64,000 bases of DNA from Odontocerum albicorne. Lineage: Eukaryota > Arthropoda > Insecta > Trichoptera > Odontoceridae. The DNA is taken from positions 17,561,064 to 17,625,063 of the forward strand of contig OX463841.1 of the NCBI GenBank assembly GCA_949825065.1, given 5' to 3'. The notes beneath the pieces were generated by a model. It did not search any database and was not told the origin of the DNA. It saw only the letters and a program-made list of their open reading frames with translations. How positions within the stretch are numbered: the first letter of the stretch is position 1; the number at the start of each line of letters is the position of its first letter. Below, one piece after another: positions 22,326 to 32,104 of this stretch. The position numbers and the translations under genes were made by a program.

Positions 22326-22330
22326 GTGAG

Positions 22331-22440
22331 TTTACTGGCGTTGAATTGGTGTTGGAATCGCGATGGCATCCTCTACTACGAGGCCCAACAACGACGACGA
22401 CAGGGTGGGGATGATGATGATGTATATACTAGTACACGCC
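22331..22440 (+). mobile_element. RTE-like LINE 3' tail
   Basis: The segment reads in one frame as NRDGILYYEAQQRRRQGGDDDD and ends in GGGGATGATGATGATG, the same GATGAT end seen at 228-606. It is a very short 3' stub fused to the preceding repeat. Confidence 0.5.
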
Positions 22441-22677
22441 ATCAAACCATACCCCTTTTGAAGAAAGAAAATAGGGCACATTCACATGTATTATCTATAC
22501 GTATAGCTTTTGCCTTATCGACATGTATACGTATACCTCGTCATACGTGCTATTCTATTTTTCGTGATTACAACCTTTTCTCATTTGATTTTTGATTAAT
22601 GTTTTAATTAATTTATTGGGAATATAAAATTTCTCAAACAAACTTCAATAAACACACACGATCAACAGACACATAAA

Positions 22678-23315
22678 CCTTTTCCTTCCTGTGCTTAAAA
22701 ATCCACCCGTTCCGGTGCTGTGTATGTAAAAATGAGCGATTTAAAATCGGAAAAAAAAAAAGAATATTCATAGCCAACCGCTTAAGTTAATTGAATTTGA
22801 AGTCAAAGGATATAATAATTGAAATTTAATTGCTGAAAACATGAAAAAAACATCGAACGACGTTCACAAAACGGGCGAAGAGACCACCTCAAATGGATGG
22901 CCGAGAGCTACTGAGACCTGAGACGGGACTCGGTCTTGGACTGTTATACCTCGAAAGACGAAACAACTGCGAACTGAGATTCTATTTCTTGCGTTCCCAT
23001 ATACCGAAGTAGAATGAGAGTGAGGCGTGAATAGCGTCGTTTCCTCACCCGTAGCGGTTTTTAGAATGAATATACCTACGTCACACACTGGTACACGTTT
23101 GATTGTATTGTGAATTTATTCCCGATTTTCACAAAATATCTCTGATGGGGCCGATAAATACTAATTATTATTAATATTATTTTTTCATTTAATGCGTAAA
23201 TGTACTACGGAGGAATACCTAAAATCTGAACTCAGTATTTATTATATTTATAGAGATATTAAAGTTTTTAGAAGCAATGTGTAGATACTAGATACACATC
23301 ACAGGGAAGGAAGGG
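22678..23315 (+). mobile_element. TTAA-flanked piggyBac-like MITE (CCTTTCC family), copy 1
   Basis: A 638-bp element with left end CCTTTTCCTTCCTGTGC and right end CACAGGGAAGGAAGGG. The right flank is TTAA; the left flank is TAAA, one base off. The interior is shared with 32897-33513 and 35476-36089 (blocks TGAGCGATTTAAAATCGG and CGTTCCCATATACCGAAGTA). The TTAA duplication suggests piggyBac-type mobilisation. Non-coding. Confidence 0.8.
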
Positions 23316-23354
23316 TTAAAGTTCAAATCTTGTGTATGACAACGTAAAGAGTAC

Positions 23355-23835
23355 ATTATTTATTTATTTATTTATTATTACACATGACAAGGAATATACA
23401 TAATTTGTGAAAAAAACAACAGGTAATTTAATTTGGACGTACAATTTTAATGGATCTGGGTTTGTTGCCTTTCATTTGTCGTATCCCCAGTAAACTAGGA
23501 TTTTGCCTGTATCTCACTGAGGATATTTAGCATGAAAAAATAAATCGATACTTCTTTCCGATTTTTGATTACACAAAAAAAACCCCCGTTGCATGCTCCC
23601 ATCAACCCGACAAACATCGACACTCAACTACAACTGGAAACATCATGCGAAATTACACCCCTCACACATCACCACTCCAGAAAGACCAAAAATATTCATC
23701 CCACAACACACCGCACACAATCACAAGAACAAAAATAAAAAAACAAAAACATACAGAAACACAAAACCACAAAATTAAAAACAACAAGAAGAACCCCATA
23801 CTCACGAGCCCCCACAAATATTTTCCACACGTCAT
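23355..23835 (-). mobile_element. LINE 3' UTR fragment, minus strand
   Basis: Starts (in plus coordinates) with TTTATTTATTATTACACATG, the complement of the tail at 19748, and continues colinearly with that copy through CAGTAAACTAGGATTTTGCC and GGAAACATCATGCGAAATT. The far end is A-rich and unassigned. Confidence 0.7.
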
Positions 23836-24725
23836 TCATCCTGAAAGCCCAAGTACTCAAAATCCTGTCGCAATAACAACCACGCTCCGATCGACTGTCT
23901 AAATGGTTTTCCTACCTTTACCTTTATTGGATTTGGCACGCCATTGTATGTCATGGGAACCAAATAAGCATATTGCCTTTGGGCAAAAGAGGTTTTAACT
24001 CTAGGGATGGTGAACATTTCATTAGTTGCCATGCGTGTCATGTGTCTCTGCTGAGTTATTGAAAACATCAAGTGTATATTTTCTCTGCAGTGTAATAATT
24101 TTCATAAATTTATTCCAGATATTTCCAACTACCACAAATAATCATTTATATGACTACTTAATAATGTAAGTCAATAACTTTCATCTAGTATACAGGTACT
24201 TCCTTAAAAGTAAACCTCAAACCTAAATCAATACAAAAAAAAGCGAGTTTAATTAACAACCCAGCATTTGATTATTTTTGTAAGCTTCTAGTTTTGAATT
24301 ACGCGGCGATCCAAATACACAAGATTATCTACCAAACAGTTCATTAATATTTTAATTATTCGTTTAATATAAATAAAGTATTTATGTTAATGAAATATTA
24401 TTTATTCAAATGGGTATTTATGAATGCTCTATCGGAGAGAATTGAACAGATTGCAAATAGATTAATGATCTGTGTTTGGTTGAAGACCAGCCCATCACAG
24501 CAAGACCTAAGACTAGATCGGCGGGAATTTTTGAATGACCTCCTTATATATCAGGCGCTTCCATTAATCAAGAAGATATCGAATTATATTCTGATATATC
24601 TTTAATTAATTATCGTGTGTATCAAAGTATATAAAATTGTGTTTGAAATAATGATATCTTACAATCAATCAGAAAATTGTTTACCAATTTTAATTCCAGT
24701 GTTGGGGGAAAGATATGTGATACTA
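23836..24725. other. Intergenic DNA, no gene seen
   Basis: A+T-rich, without paired ends or recognisable coding motifs. Confidence 0.4.
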
Positions 24726-24935
24726 TAGTTCGGAAATTCTAGGATGAGTCCTGTGACAGCTCACAAATTTGCCCCAATACAACCTTATGTAATGTATTTA
24801 CCTAAATAACTATTTATTAGAATTGAGGCTTATATTAAAGTTGATAAAAATAATTAAAATCACTGAACATCGTTACAAAGTTGTATTGGGGCAAATTTGA
24901 GATGTCACAAGACTCATCCTAGAATTTCCGAACTA
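24726..24935. mobile_element. TA-flanked MITE, short form, copy 2
   Basis: A 210-bp palindromic element with ends TAGTTCGGAAATTCTAGG and CTAGAATTTCCGAACTA and TA-type flanks. It is colinear with 10903-11114, including the same deleted interior, so the short form multiplied as such. Confidence 0.85.
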
Positions 24936-24952
24936 TAGTACGTACATTTCAA

Positions 24953-25423
24953 CCTTTCCCTTCCTGTGCTAAAAAAATCCGCGTGTTCCGGTGCTGTTTG
25001 TTCAATACACATGTAAAAATGAGCGATTTAAAATCGGAAAAATAAGAATATTCGTAGCCAATCGCTTAAATTAATTAAATTTGAAGTCAAAAGTGATAAT
25101 AATTGAAATTTAATTGCTAAAAACATGAAAAAAAATTGGCCGACGTTCACAAAACGGGCGATGCGGCCACCTCAAATGGCTGCCCGAAAGCTACTGAAGC
25201 GAGATAAGTGAGCGAACTGAGATTCTATTTATTGCGTTCCCATATACCGAAGTAGAGTGAGAGTGAGACATGAATAGCGTCGCTCCCTCACCCATAGCGG
25301 TTTTTTAGAATGAATATACCTACGTCACACACTGGCACACGTTTGATTGTATTGGTGAATTTATTCCCGATTTTCACAAAATATCTCTGATGTGGCCGAT
25401 ATTATTATTAATATTATTTTTTA
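24953..25423 (+). mobile_element. TTAA-flanked MITE (CCTTTCC family), 3'-truncated
   Basis: The left end CCTTTCCCTTCCTGTGC is followed by the family interior up to TTATTAATATTATTTTTT, where it stops at about 25423 and mariner sequence begins. The right ~90 bp of the family and the right terminus are missing. Confidence 0.75.
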
Positions 25424-25880
25424 AGCTCGCACACAACTTCTTGTAACCAAGTTTTTCCGACACAATATCACCAAGGAGACTTCGAGAAATGTCAGGAAAT
25501 TTTTCGTGAATGTCGTCAAGCGTCACACGGAGGTCATGTTGCACTTGTTCTTCAATTTTTTACACAAGTTCGTCAGAAAGCACTGCCTTGCCTCGTCGTG
25601 AGTATTAGTACGGCCTTCTCTGAACAACCTAACCCACTTCGTGACATGTTGTCGACTCATTACATCACTACCATAAACTTCCACGTGCTTCCGATGGATA
25701 TTCGCGGCGGTATTGTTCTGCAAAGACAAAAAAAGGATGACCGCGCGGTTCTCGCACGGACGTTTTGTGGCGGGAGCGCGCGACGACCTCTTCATCGGAA
25801 GAATTTACTGTGACTGAACAAAATGGCCGATAAACACGCGGGACCAAAAAAACTAACCGTTAGGATCCCCCCTACACGCC
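25424..25880 (-). mobile_element. Mariner 5' fragment
   Basis: The minus strand from about 25795 encodes the helix-turn-helix part of a mariner transposase (NRAVILFLSLQNNTAANIHR, VEVYGSDVMSRQHVTKWVR, FREGRTNTHDEARQ), then shifts frame and continues into a decayed linker (LTDELV, EQVQHDLRVTLDDIHEKFP-like) to 25480. No catalytic residues remain, and no terminal repeats were paired. Confidence 0.75.
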
Positions 25881-26049
25881 AGGTACGCGAACTTCGAAGC
25901 AATAAAATTCCACCGGTCTCAGGAGCCCTTGTAACCTTACTTTCTAGATGACTTTACAAAAGCTCTTATGTATAAATAAATAATTGAAAATTAAAAGTTT
26001 ATAAATAGTTTTGTAAAATAAAACATTATTTTCCAAAAATTGTAACATA

Positions 26050-26265
26050 AATTTAGAGTGCTTCTTATGGTCTCTTATGGAGGACGACGCACAAGAGGAA
26101 GAATCCCAATGCTTTGGACTGACCAAGTGAGAGACGCAACTGGACTACCCTTAACAACTACCCTTCGAACCGCGGAGTTTAGGGATGGATGGAGAGGAGC
26201 CATCAGAGGCTATCATGGGAATCACGATGCTCAGTCATAAGCTACACGACAGGATGGAACTTATG
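26050..26265 (+). mobile_element. LINE reverse-transcriptase C-terminal fragment
   Basis: The open frame 26058-26240 carries the classic insect LINE ending: GRRTRGRIPMLWTDQVRDAT, then FRDGWRGAIRG, then NHDAQS before the stop. It is truncated at the 5' side. Confidence 0.7.
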
Positions 26266-27096
26266 ACTAGGTACATTTTATCGTCCGAAAAATAAGAAAT
26301 CTTTTAATCTGTTATTTAATTCTAAAACGTATTAATGATGTACTTGTAAAATGCTCCAAAGATTTACTTCTGGAACCATGCAATGTTTACCTTAGTAATA
26401 TTAAGTACCCCTTTAATATCCTATTAACTGTACAAACGGACTCGTCGATTCACCGCTTCGGCCGATATTAATATTAATTTGAAATGTAAATATACCATTT
26501 AACCTATGTCCAATACATAACGTATCGGGCAGTGTAATCAATCTTATTGGTTCGTTGTATTTTTTCCCTACCAATCGTGTTAACAGCGGGAATCCCCGAC
26601 CGGCCACTATTGTCTATGCGCGGCCAGAGAGAACAGAATGCGGTGGCTCCATCTTTATTTGATCAGCGGCAATAATCAGCGGCAGAATCGAAGCATTTAC
26701 ATGGACATTAATTAAATCCTATTTTTCATACAGAATCGAACTAGGATATCAATAAAGCATAATAATTATATTGAATATTAACAAAAATGTTTTACTCATA
26801 TTATTTGTCATCTGAACTAAAGTTAGAATTGATATGACATATTGATGACAGGCCGTTTAGAGTCTGCTCTTGAAACCGCGCTATATAATTTATTATTTTC
26901 TAATTATTATTATTTGTAAATTATAGTCTTATAGAAATTCTCACAGCGTTTTAAAATAGCTACAATAGATTTGGTATGTTCAATCTGCAAGAAAATGTTA
27001 TACTTTTTGTAAAATATAATCTTTTAAACTGTGAACTTGAAGGGTTATAGGTACCTTTGTGTACACTACTCGCATAAACCAATATATGCACTGAAG
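26266..27096. other. Intergenic DNA, no gene seen
   Basis: Mostly unassigned. A moderately G+C-rich patch around 26580-26660 has no recognisable feature. Confidence 0.4.
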
Positions 27097-27364
27097 CAGC
27101 GGCGGCCGGTCCCGAGGTGCGCTGGTGCGCTGAGCTACATGAATTAGCGTTTCCGTCCGGTGCGTATTGGAGATCGCTCTGGTAGTATTGGCAAACTTGG
27201 CCGGTCAATTTGAAAGGAATATTTTTAAATTTTCATTTAAATAAAAATACTCGTACTATTTGTTAGCATTCTTATACATATTTAATGTTTAAAAATATTT
27301 AACATAATTGCGAATTATTTCTCCGGTTCAGCGCACCAGCGCACCTTTAGACCGGCCGCCGCTC
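27097..27364. mobile_element. hAT-like MITE with ~40-bp inverted repeats
   Basis: The left arm begins CAGCGGCGGCCGGTC and continues GAGGTGCGCTGGTGCGCTGA. The right arm is its complement, ending GACCGGCCGCCGCTC. The flanking 8 bp are CACTGAAG (27089-27096) and CACAGAAG (27365-27372), one mismatch. The arms are strikingly G+C-rich while the ~180-bp centre is A+T-rich. Non-coding. Confidence 0.8.
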
Positions 27365-27447
27365 CACAGAAGTTATTATTTATACAAGTGAACTAAAATT
27401 CAGAATCTTCTGCAATAGATCACTGAGCATAGATAACGCTAGAATGA

Positions 27448-27665
27448 TGACCTCTATGGCATAGTTGGTAAGGCGCATATCTTACTTCCCAAGGATTGTG
27501 GGTTCGATTCCCATTCGCATCTATTTTTTAAAGGGGTTCCAGTCTGGTTTTCTCTTAAGTCCTCTTAACTCATGTGGTTGGTTGGAAGATATTGCCATAT
27601 AGCAACAGACCCACCAGGTTGTAATATATACAATTTAAGTCTAATACAATACAAATTTAAAAAAA
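27448..27665 (+). mobile_element. tRNA-derived SINE with LINE-type tail
   Basis: An A-box-like TGGCATAGTTGG (27459) and B-box-like GGTTCGATTCC (27511) lie in tRNA spacing, which gives an internal RNA polymerase III promoter. A unique body follows, and then the tail GGTTGGAAGATATTGCCATA with ACCAGGTTGTAATATATAC. That tail is shared with the LINE copies at 4210-4736 and 30010-30475, the usual sign that a SINE borrows the LINE's machinery. It ends in short A/T repeats. Confidence 0.85.
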
Positions 27666-27847
27666 AGGAGTTATTTGAATTGGTTGGTGTTTCAACAGGA
27701 GTCCGAAACTGTTGCCAAAAACTGATTGTAGCAAAAACTAAACGAATTCAAAATCCTCGTGCAAAAATAAGAAACTTACCAAACTAGTCTATAAAAGACG
27801 TCCAAAACTTTTTTTTGTTGGCAATCCACCACATCAAAGCTGTAAAT

Positions 27848-28323
27848 CAAGAGTTACCAAACTTTTTTCGGTCGCAGACCCCTTTAAAAAAACTGTCGAC
27901 CCCCTAGTCATTTAATTTACTTACTCAAATTAATAAGTTTGTACAGTACTCGATATTAAATATTTCACTAGATAACATACAACTGTTTTTCATGTCCGCA
28001 CTTGCTTTGATACGTTCGATAAGAGAATGCACAGACATGTTTGAGCTAAATGTATTTTCATGCATTCTTAAGTGTGACTCTTTTAATGACACATTTTACC
28101 TTTTCGTTCACAAGTTTGGTATGTAATGTGTTTTTATCAAAAAAGTATTTTTTTTTATTATTTTACTTCTTAATTAGGTACCTATTGGAATCATAGATAT
28201 TTTGAAATAACAAACAAATAGAAGTAGTAAGGGGGTCTATTTTTGCTGTCGTCAACCCCCAATTTTTTTTATTGAAACTATCGACCCCTAGAAAAATCAA
28301 ATCGACCACTTTGGCAACTCTTG
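27848..28323. mobile_element. hAT-like MITE with exact 8-bp duplication
   Basis: The left end CAAGAGTTACCAAACTTTTT and right end ACTTTGGCAACTCTTG form imperfect inverted repeats. Identical CTGTAAAT octamers flank them (27840-27847 and 28324-28331). The subterminal GACCCC motifs occur inverted at both sides. 476 bp, non-coding. Confidence 0.9.
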
Positions 28324-28344
28324 CTGTAAATGATAATAGACATA

Positions 28345-29268
28345 CTACCTTGATCAAAAAGTTTTAGGACTTTATTCATAAAATCGAAAATACAAGTTTA
28401 TTAATCAAAATCGATATGGTCCCCTTCAAAGTATTCCCCATCGACTGCAACGCACTTACGCCAGCGCTTGATCCAATCCTCAAAACACCGCTGGTACTCA
28501 ATTTTCGGTATGTCCATCAGAGCCGTCTTCATTTTTTTCATGACATTCTTTCGGGTGATGTAACGCGTTCCGCGAAGCGGTTTTTTAAGTCGGTTGAACA
28601 GAAAAAGTCGCAGGGAGCCAGATCAGGTGAATTCCAAGGCTGCTGGATAGTAGTCGTGTTGTTTTTGGTCAAAAACTCATGGAAATCATGTCTTTCGCGA
28701 TTTCAACGCGGTCCTTTTTTTGCATGAAATTGAGGTCTTTCGGCACCAGTTTTGCAGCGACACGTCTGAGGCCCAAATCTCTAACCAAAATGTCTTGAGC
28801 GGATTCATAAGCAATGTTCAAGACCTCTGACAGCTCTCTGATGGTCAATTTACGGTTTTCGGCTAACATTTCTTTGATTTTATCGATGTTTTCATCGATT
28901 TTCAACTGCCACTGCGTTCGTCATCCTCGACCGACTCACGACCACTTCTGAAGCGTTCGTGCCACCAAAAAACACTTCTCCAACATTCCCAAGGTCTGTG
29001 GACCGTTAATTCCGTTTTTCCCACCAAATTTAATGCAAACTCGTTGATGCACAGTTGATGCCATTTTCAAACTTGTAAAAAATCGAAAACACGCACAAAG
29101 GTAGATGTACTCAGTACAGCGTAACTTTTACAAATGTCTAGCTATGACGCTGAAATTTAGAGGGAAGTGGCAATGATAGATGTGGTAACCTAACAAAAAA
29201 AAGAGTTCCAATCGGGTGACTGACAGCGGCACACGGTGGCCGGTCCTAAAACTGTTTGATCAAGGTAG
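28345..29268 (-). mobile_element. Mariner deletion derivative, copy 1 (924 bp)
   Basis: Ends CTACCTTGATCAAAAAG and CTTTTTGATCAAGGTAG-type (right end AACTGTTTGATCAAGGTAG) are flanked by TA on both sides (28343-28344, 29269-29270). The minus strand carries a mariner transposase that starts with decayed N-terminal sequence near 29070 and has an open stretch 28905-28669 (MLAENRKLTIRELSEVLN, KLVPKDLNFMQKKDR). It then jumps directly to the C-terminal ...DFFLFNRLKKPLR. The segment with the first two catalytic aspartates is deleted. The same deletion is present in 57986-58916. Confidence 0.9.
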
Positions 29269-29829
29269 TATACGCGTACTTGCAGAACAATGTCACAAAA
29301 ACACATTTTTTTATTAGAAATATTGAATAAGCATACATGACTTCATACAAGCCCATAAAAAGCGGTGTATTGTTTCCTCAATCATCTCAGAATTGGTAAA
29401 ATGTACGATGGGTTATTTATGAATAACAAGCTACAAATATAGGAGACGATGCAAAAATTTATCAAAAAAGGATTATATTAAAATGCTTTGGATTCGGATC
29501 TGTTGCCCAGTCCAAAAAGTCGATCACAATTTATTCATGAGGCAAATCAATCAACGGGTTGTCAGATGACCGAATATGAAACGGAGCGCCACGCAGAGGG
29601 CTCCCGCCCCGGTCCTGGGGCGAACTCAGGGGCGTAGATCGATAGAAGCCAACTGGGTACATGCATAGGGTTCGGTCTCAAAAGTGATCCAAACAATGGA
29701 ATCGACTCAATAAATTTACTCTGGCAAAATTCTTTTTAAATATAATTGGAATGGAATCGACACAATAAGGATGATGATGACGCAACTATACTTTCATGGC
29801 ATTTCTCTCTCATACATTCTATTCATTCT
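29269..29829. other. Intergenic DNA, possible LINE tails
   Basis: No gene. GATGATGATGAC at 29770-29782 suggests the end of an RTE-type tail, and 29575-29640 is G+C-rich (CCCGCCCCGGTCCTGGGGCG) and unassigned. Confidence 0.3.
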
Positions 29830-30667
29830 TGCGTTGTATATGTTTTTTTTTCAGTATTTCTTCATTTATTCATTCTACGCCATGTTCAAATCATCTCATC
29901 TTACACAACACATTAGCCTTAAATTCACATTCATCCCTAATCACTTCATTCCTTATTCTGTCATACACATACGTGTATATTCTTCTCAGTGCACGTATTT
30001 CTTTTTTTTACGTCGTCATTTACTGTCCATGCAGTGAGACTCTGGAATCAGTTACAAACCAATATATATGTAAGACTCGCTCAGTCCAGTTACAAACCAA
30101 TGTTAGACTCGCTCCGTATTCGGTATGCTTTAAGAAGCGACTGAAAAACTATTAATTTCTAGTCAGTAAAATAACGTGTTTCATTCCCGATTTTTCCTTT
30201 CCTCTGCACCATCCCATCCTTTAATTTTGATTGACGATATCTCACTTTATATGAAAAAAGAATGTTCGGGTGATTGTCCGTCTTTGTGGGATTCGTGGGC
30301 ATATGCTCACGTACGTGTTTATGGATTTCGTGGGGATGGATAGTCATTTTATGCAACCATGTAACTTTACTTTTGTCTGGTTGGTTTGTCTTGCAATAAG
30401 CCCGCCATTGCAAGACAAACCAACCAAAGTGTATTTGCAAAGATTGTATTTGCAACAAAAGTGTTAAATAAATATTTCTACAACATTTATTCAGTCTTTT
30501 TTTATGTCCCCGTTTCACTCCCATACATCAAAGTCGGTACTAAAACACTGTTGTGTACCACCATCTTAGCAGATTTTGATACTGTCTGATTCGAATGTAT
30601 ATATTTTAGTACCCCATTGACTGTGTTTCCTACTCCACATTAGTTTTCCATTCCTTATTCTATCATA
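29830..30667 (-). mobile_element. Endonuclease-RT LINE fragment interrupted by another LINE
   Basis: Minus-strand reverse-transcriptase C-terminal sequence matches 5805-6262 and 54249-54560 on both sides of the inserted LINE at 30010-30475 (blocks such as TCATACACATACGTGTATAT on one side and GATTTTGATACTGTCTGATT on the other). A further truncated copy begins near 30650 and continues beyond the mariner at 30668-31660. Confidence 0.6.
30010..30475 (+). mobile_element. LINE 3' end, copy B
   Basis: Inverted paralogue of 4210-4736: VRLWNQLQ-type sequence (GTGAGACTCTGGAATCAGTT), then CFKKRLKNY and a stop near 30153, then the same 3' UTR (block GGGTGATTGTCCGTCTTTGT). The terminal tail is rearranged: TTGGTTTGTCTTGCAATAAG is followed by its own inverted complement CTTGCAAGACAAACCAA-like copy at 30402-30428, making a small hairpin. 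Confidence 0.75.
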
Positions 30668-31660
30668 CGAGGGTGGTCCGATAAGTACTTAGCCTACAAA
30701 AGAATAACAAAAAATTTGGAAAAGTGGCGATTTATTTCTCAACATAATCTCCTTTGAGTTCGATACACTTGACCCAGCGATGCTCCAACTTCTTTAACCC
30801 GTCTGAAAAATACGTTTTCTGGAGGTCTGCAAAGTAGGGCTCCGTGGCGCCGATAACCTCCTCATTCGACTCAAATTTCTGCCCGGCGAGTGACTTTTTC
30901 AAATTTGGAAACAAAAAGAAGTCGCACGGGGCCAAACCCGAAGAATACGGTGGATGGGGCAGCAGTTCGTAGCCTAATTCTACCAATTTGGCCGTGGCGA
31001 CGGCGGAGGTGTGAGCCGGTGCGTTGTCATGATGGAAGAGCACTTTTTTCTTCGCTAAATGGGGCCGTTTTTTCTGCAATTCGGCGTCGAATTGGCCCAA
31101 TAATTCGGCATAGTAGAGCCCTGTGACCGTTTTGCCCTTCTCCAGGAAGTCGATGTAGATCACACCTTTTGAATCCCAGAAAACGGTGGCCATCACCTTT
31201 CCGGCCGATAGGACAGTCTTCGCCTTCTTCGGAGCACGTTCGCCGGTTGAAGTCTACTGTTTCGACTGTTCCTTGGTCTCGGGTGTGTACCAGTGTATCC
31301 ATGTTTCGTCGACACCTGGGCGTGGCTCATCAAAAACTGACGTGCGACCACGTTGAAACTCGTTAAACCAATTTTTGACGGTCGCCATCGAAGGAGAAGA
31401 GTCACCGTACACAGCATCCAAGCGCTCTTTGATTTCCCTTTCAAAAACAAGAATCGAATCACCGACCGATATTGCTCTTTTTCCATTTTTCTCAAATCCG
31501 CGGACACGCTCGCTTCCACACGCTTCGGTGGATTCGGCTGAAATTTTGACAGTAGCTGTCAACGAGAATGTACTATGCGATAAAAAAATGGCACCACTAT
31601 TGCTCTTGCGATAGTGGTCCCATCGGGCGGTGAGGCTAAGTACTTATCGGACCGCCCTCG
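30668..31660 (-). mobile_element. Mariner, CGAGGG(T/C)GGTCCG family, deletion copy
   Basis: 993 bp. The ends CGAGGGTGGTCCGATAAG and CTTATCGGACCGCCCTCG are flanked by TA at both sides (30666-30667, 31661-31662). The transposase is on the minus strand. It lacks about 94 codons between DEPRPG and the VDETWIHWY block, has a TAG at 31254-31256, and shares an early frameshift with the copy at 48776-50057. The last 154 codons (30732-31196) are open and contain [17 protein letters not shown] and PHPPYSSGLAPCDFF. Confidence 0.95.
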
Positions 31661-31662
31661 TA

Positions 31663-31792
31663 CATTGTAGAGTCCACGTATTATTTTCAGTGCACGTATT
31701 TTTACAGCATTTATTCGGCTCCTATCAGTATTTTTCCATGTCCACGTTTCACTTCCAACATATGTATAATAAATCAGATCAACCAATTGCAT
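31663..31792 (-). mobile_element. Endonuclease-RT LINE fragment
   Basis: Minus-strand YVGSETWTWKNTDRSRINA, KIRALKII: the same reverse-transcriptase C-terminal region as 54249-54560. It is the other side of the mariner at 30668-31660, which split it at TA. Confidence 0.7.
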
Positions 31793-32104
31793 ATTTTTTA
31801 TCTTAACAGTTTCAAACCATAGACTCGCATACGCTATGACTAGGCTACTAGGGCCAATAAAATCTGTAAAACGGCCCTGGTGCGCCGCAAGTCCCTCGCG
31901 CCCTGTGGGGTTGGCTCCTCACTTTTTGCCACCCGCCCCGCCCGTATACATTACGACAAATTCGCTAAATCAAAAGTCAAAACCTGTTGCATAAAAACAT
32001 ATTGATATGTCTATCCAAGTTCGAGACAAAATAAAAATGAAAACAACGAAATGGTTTTGTTTTCAAAACTTATCTTCAGTTTCCATGTTTTAATTGAAGC
32101 ACCG

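Larger units (their letters stand above)
21449..22330 (+). mobile_element. Repeat element with tRNA-like head, carrying two tandem expansions
   Basis: The head (GTGGCCATACG, AACGCACTGGACCTCCGTGC, GGAAGGTTGTCAGTTTGAACC) resembles a tRNA with a B box and matches the reverse complement of 36258-36346. The later blocks GGTATAAGAATATCTATGAC and GTGTGCTCCGATCGT are also shared with that copy. Between shared blocks, this copy carries a 22-bp array (21518-21945) and a 59-bp array (22030-22325) that the other copy lacks. A SINE-like origin is inferred. Confidence 0.65.

Noticed and set aside
21449..22595. Five long overlapping plus-strand open frames (cysteine/leucine-rich repeat proteins)
   Set aside because: They are all produced by the 22-bp and 59-bp tandem arrays, whose units lack plus-strand stops. 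The same 'protein' appears in all three frames.
27448..27530. tRNA gene
   Set aside because: A and B boxes are recognisable, but the cloverleaf is not complete and the sequence continues into a SINE body and LINE-type tail.
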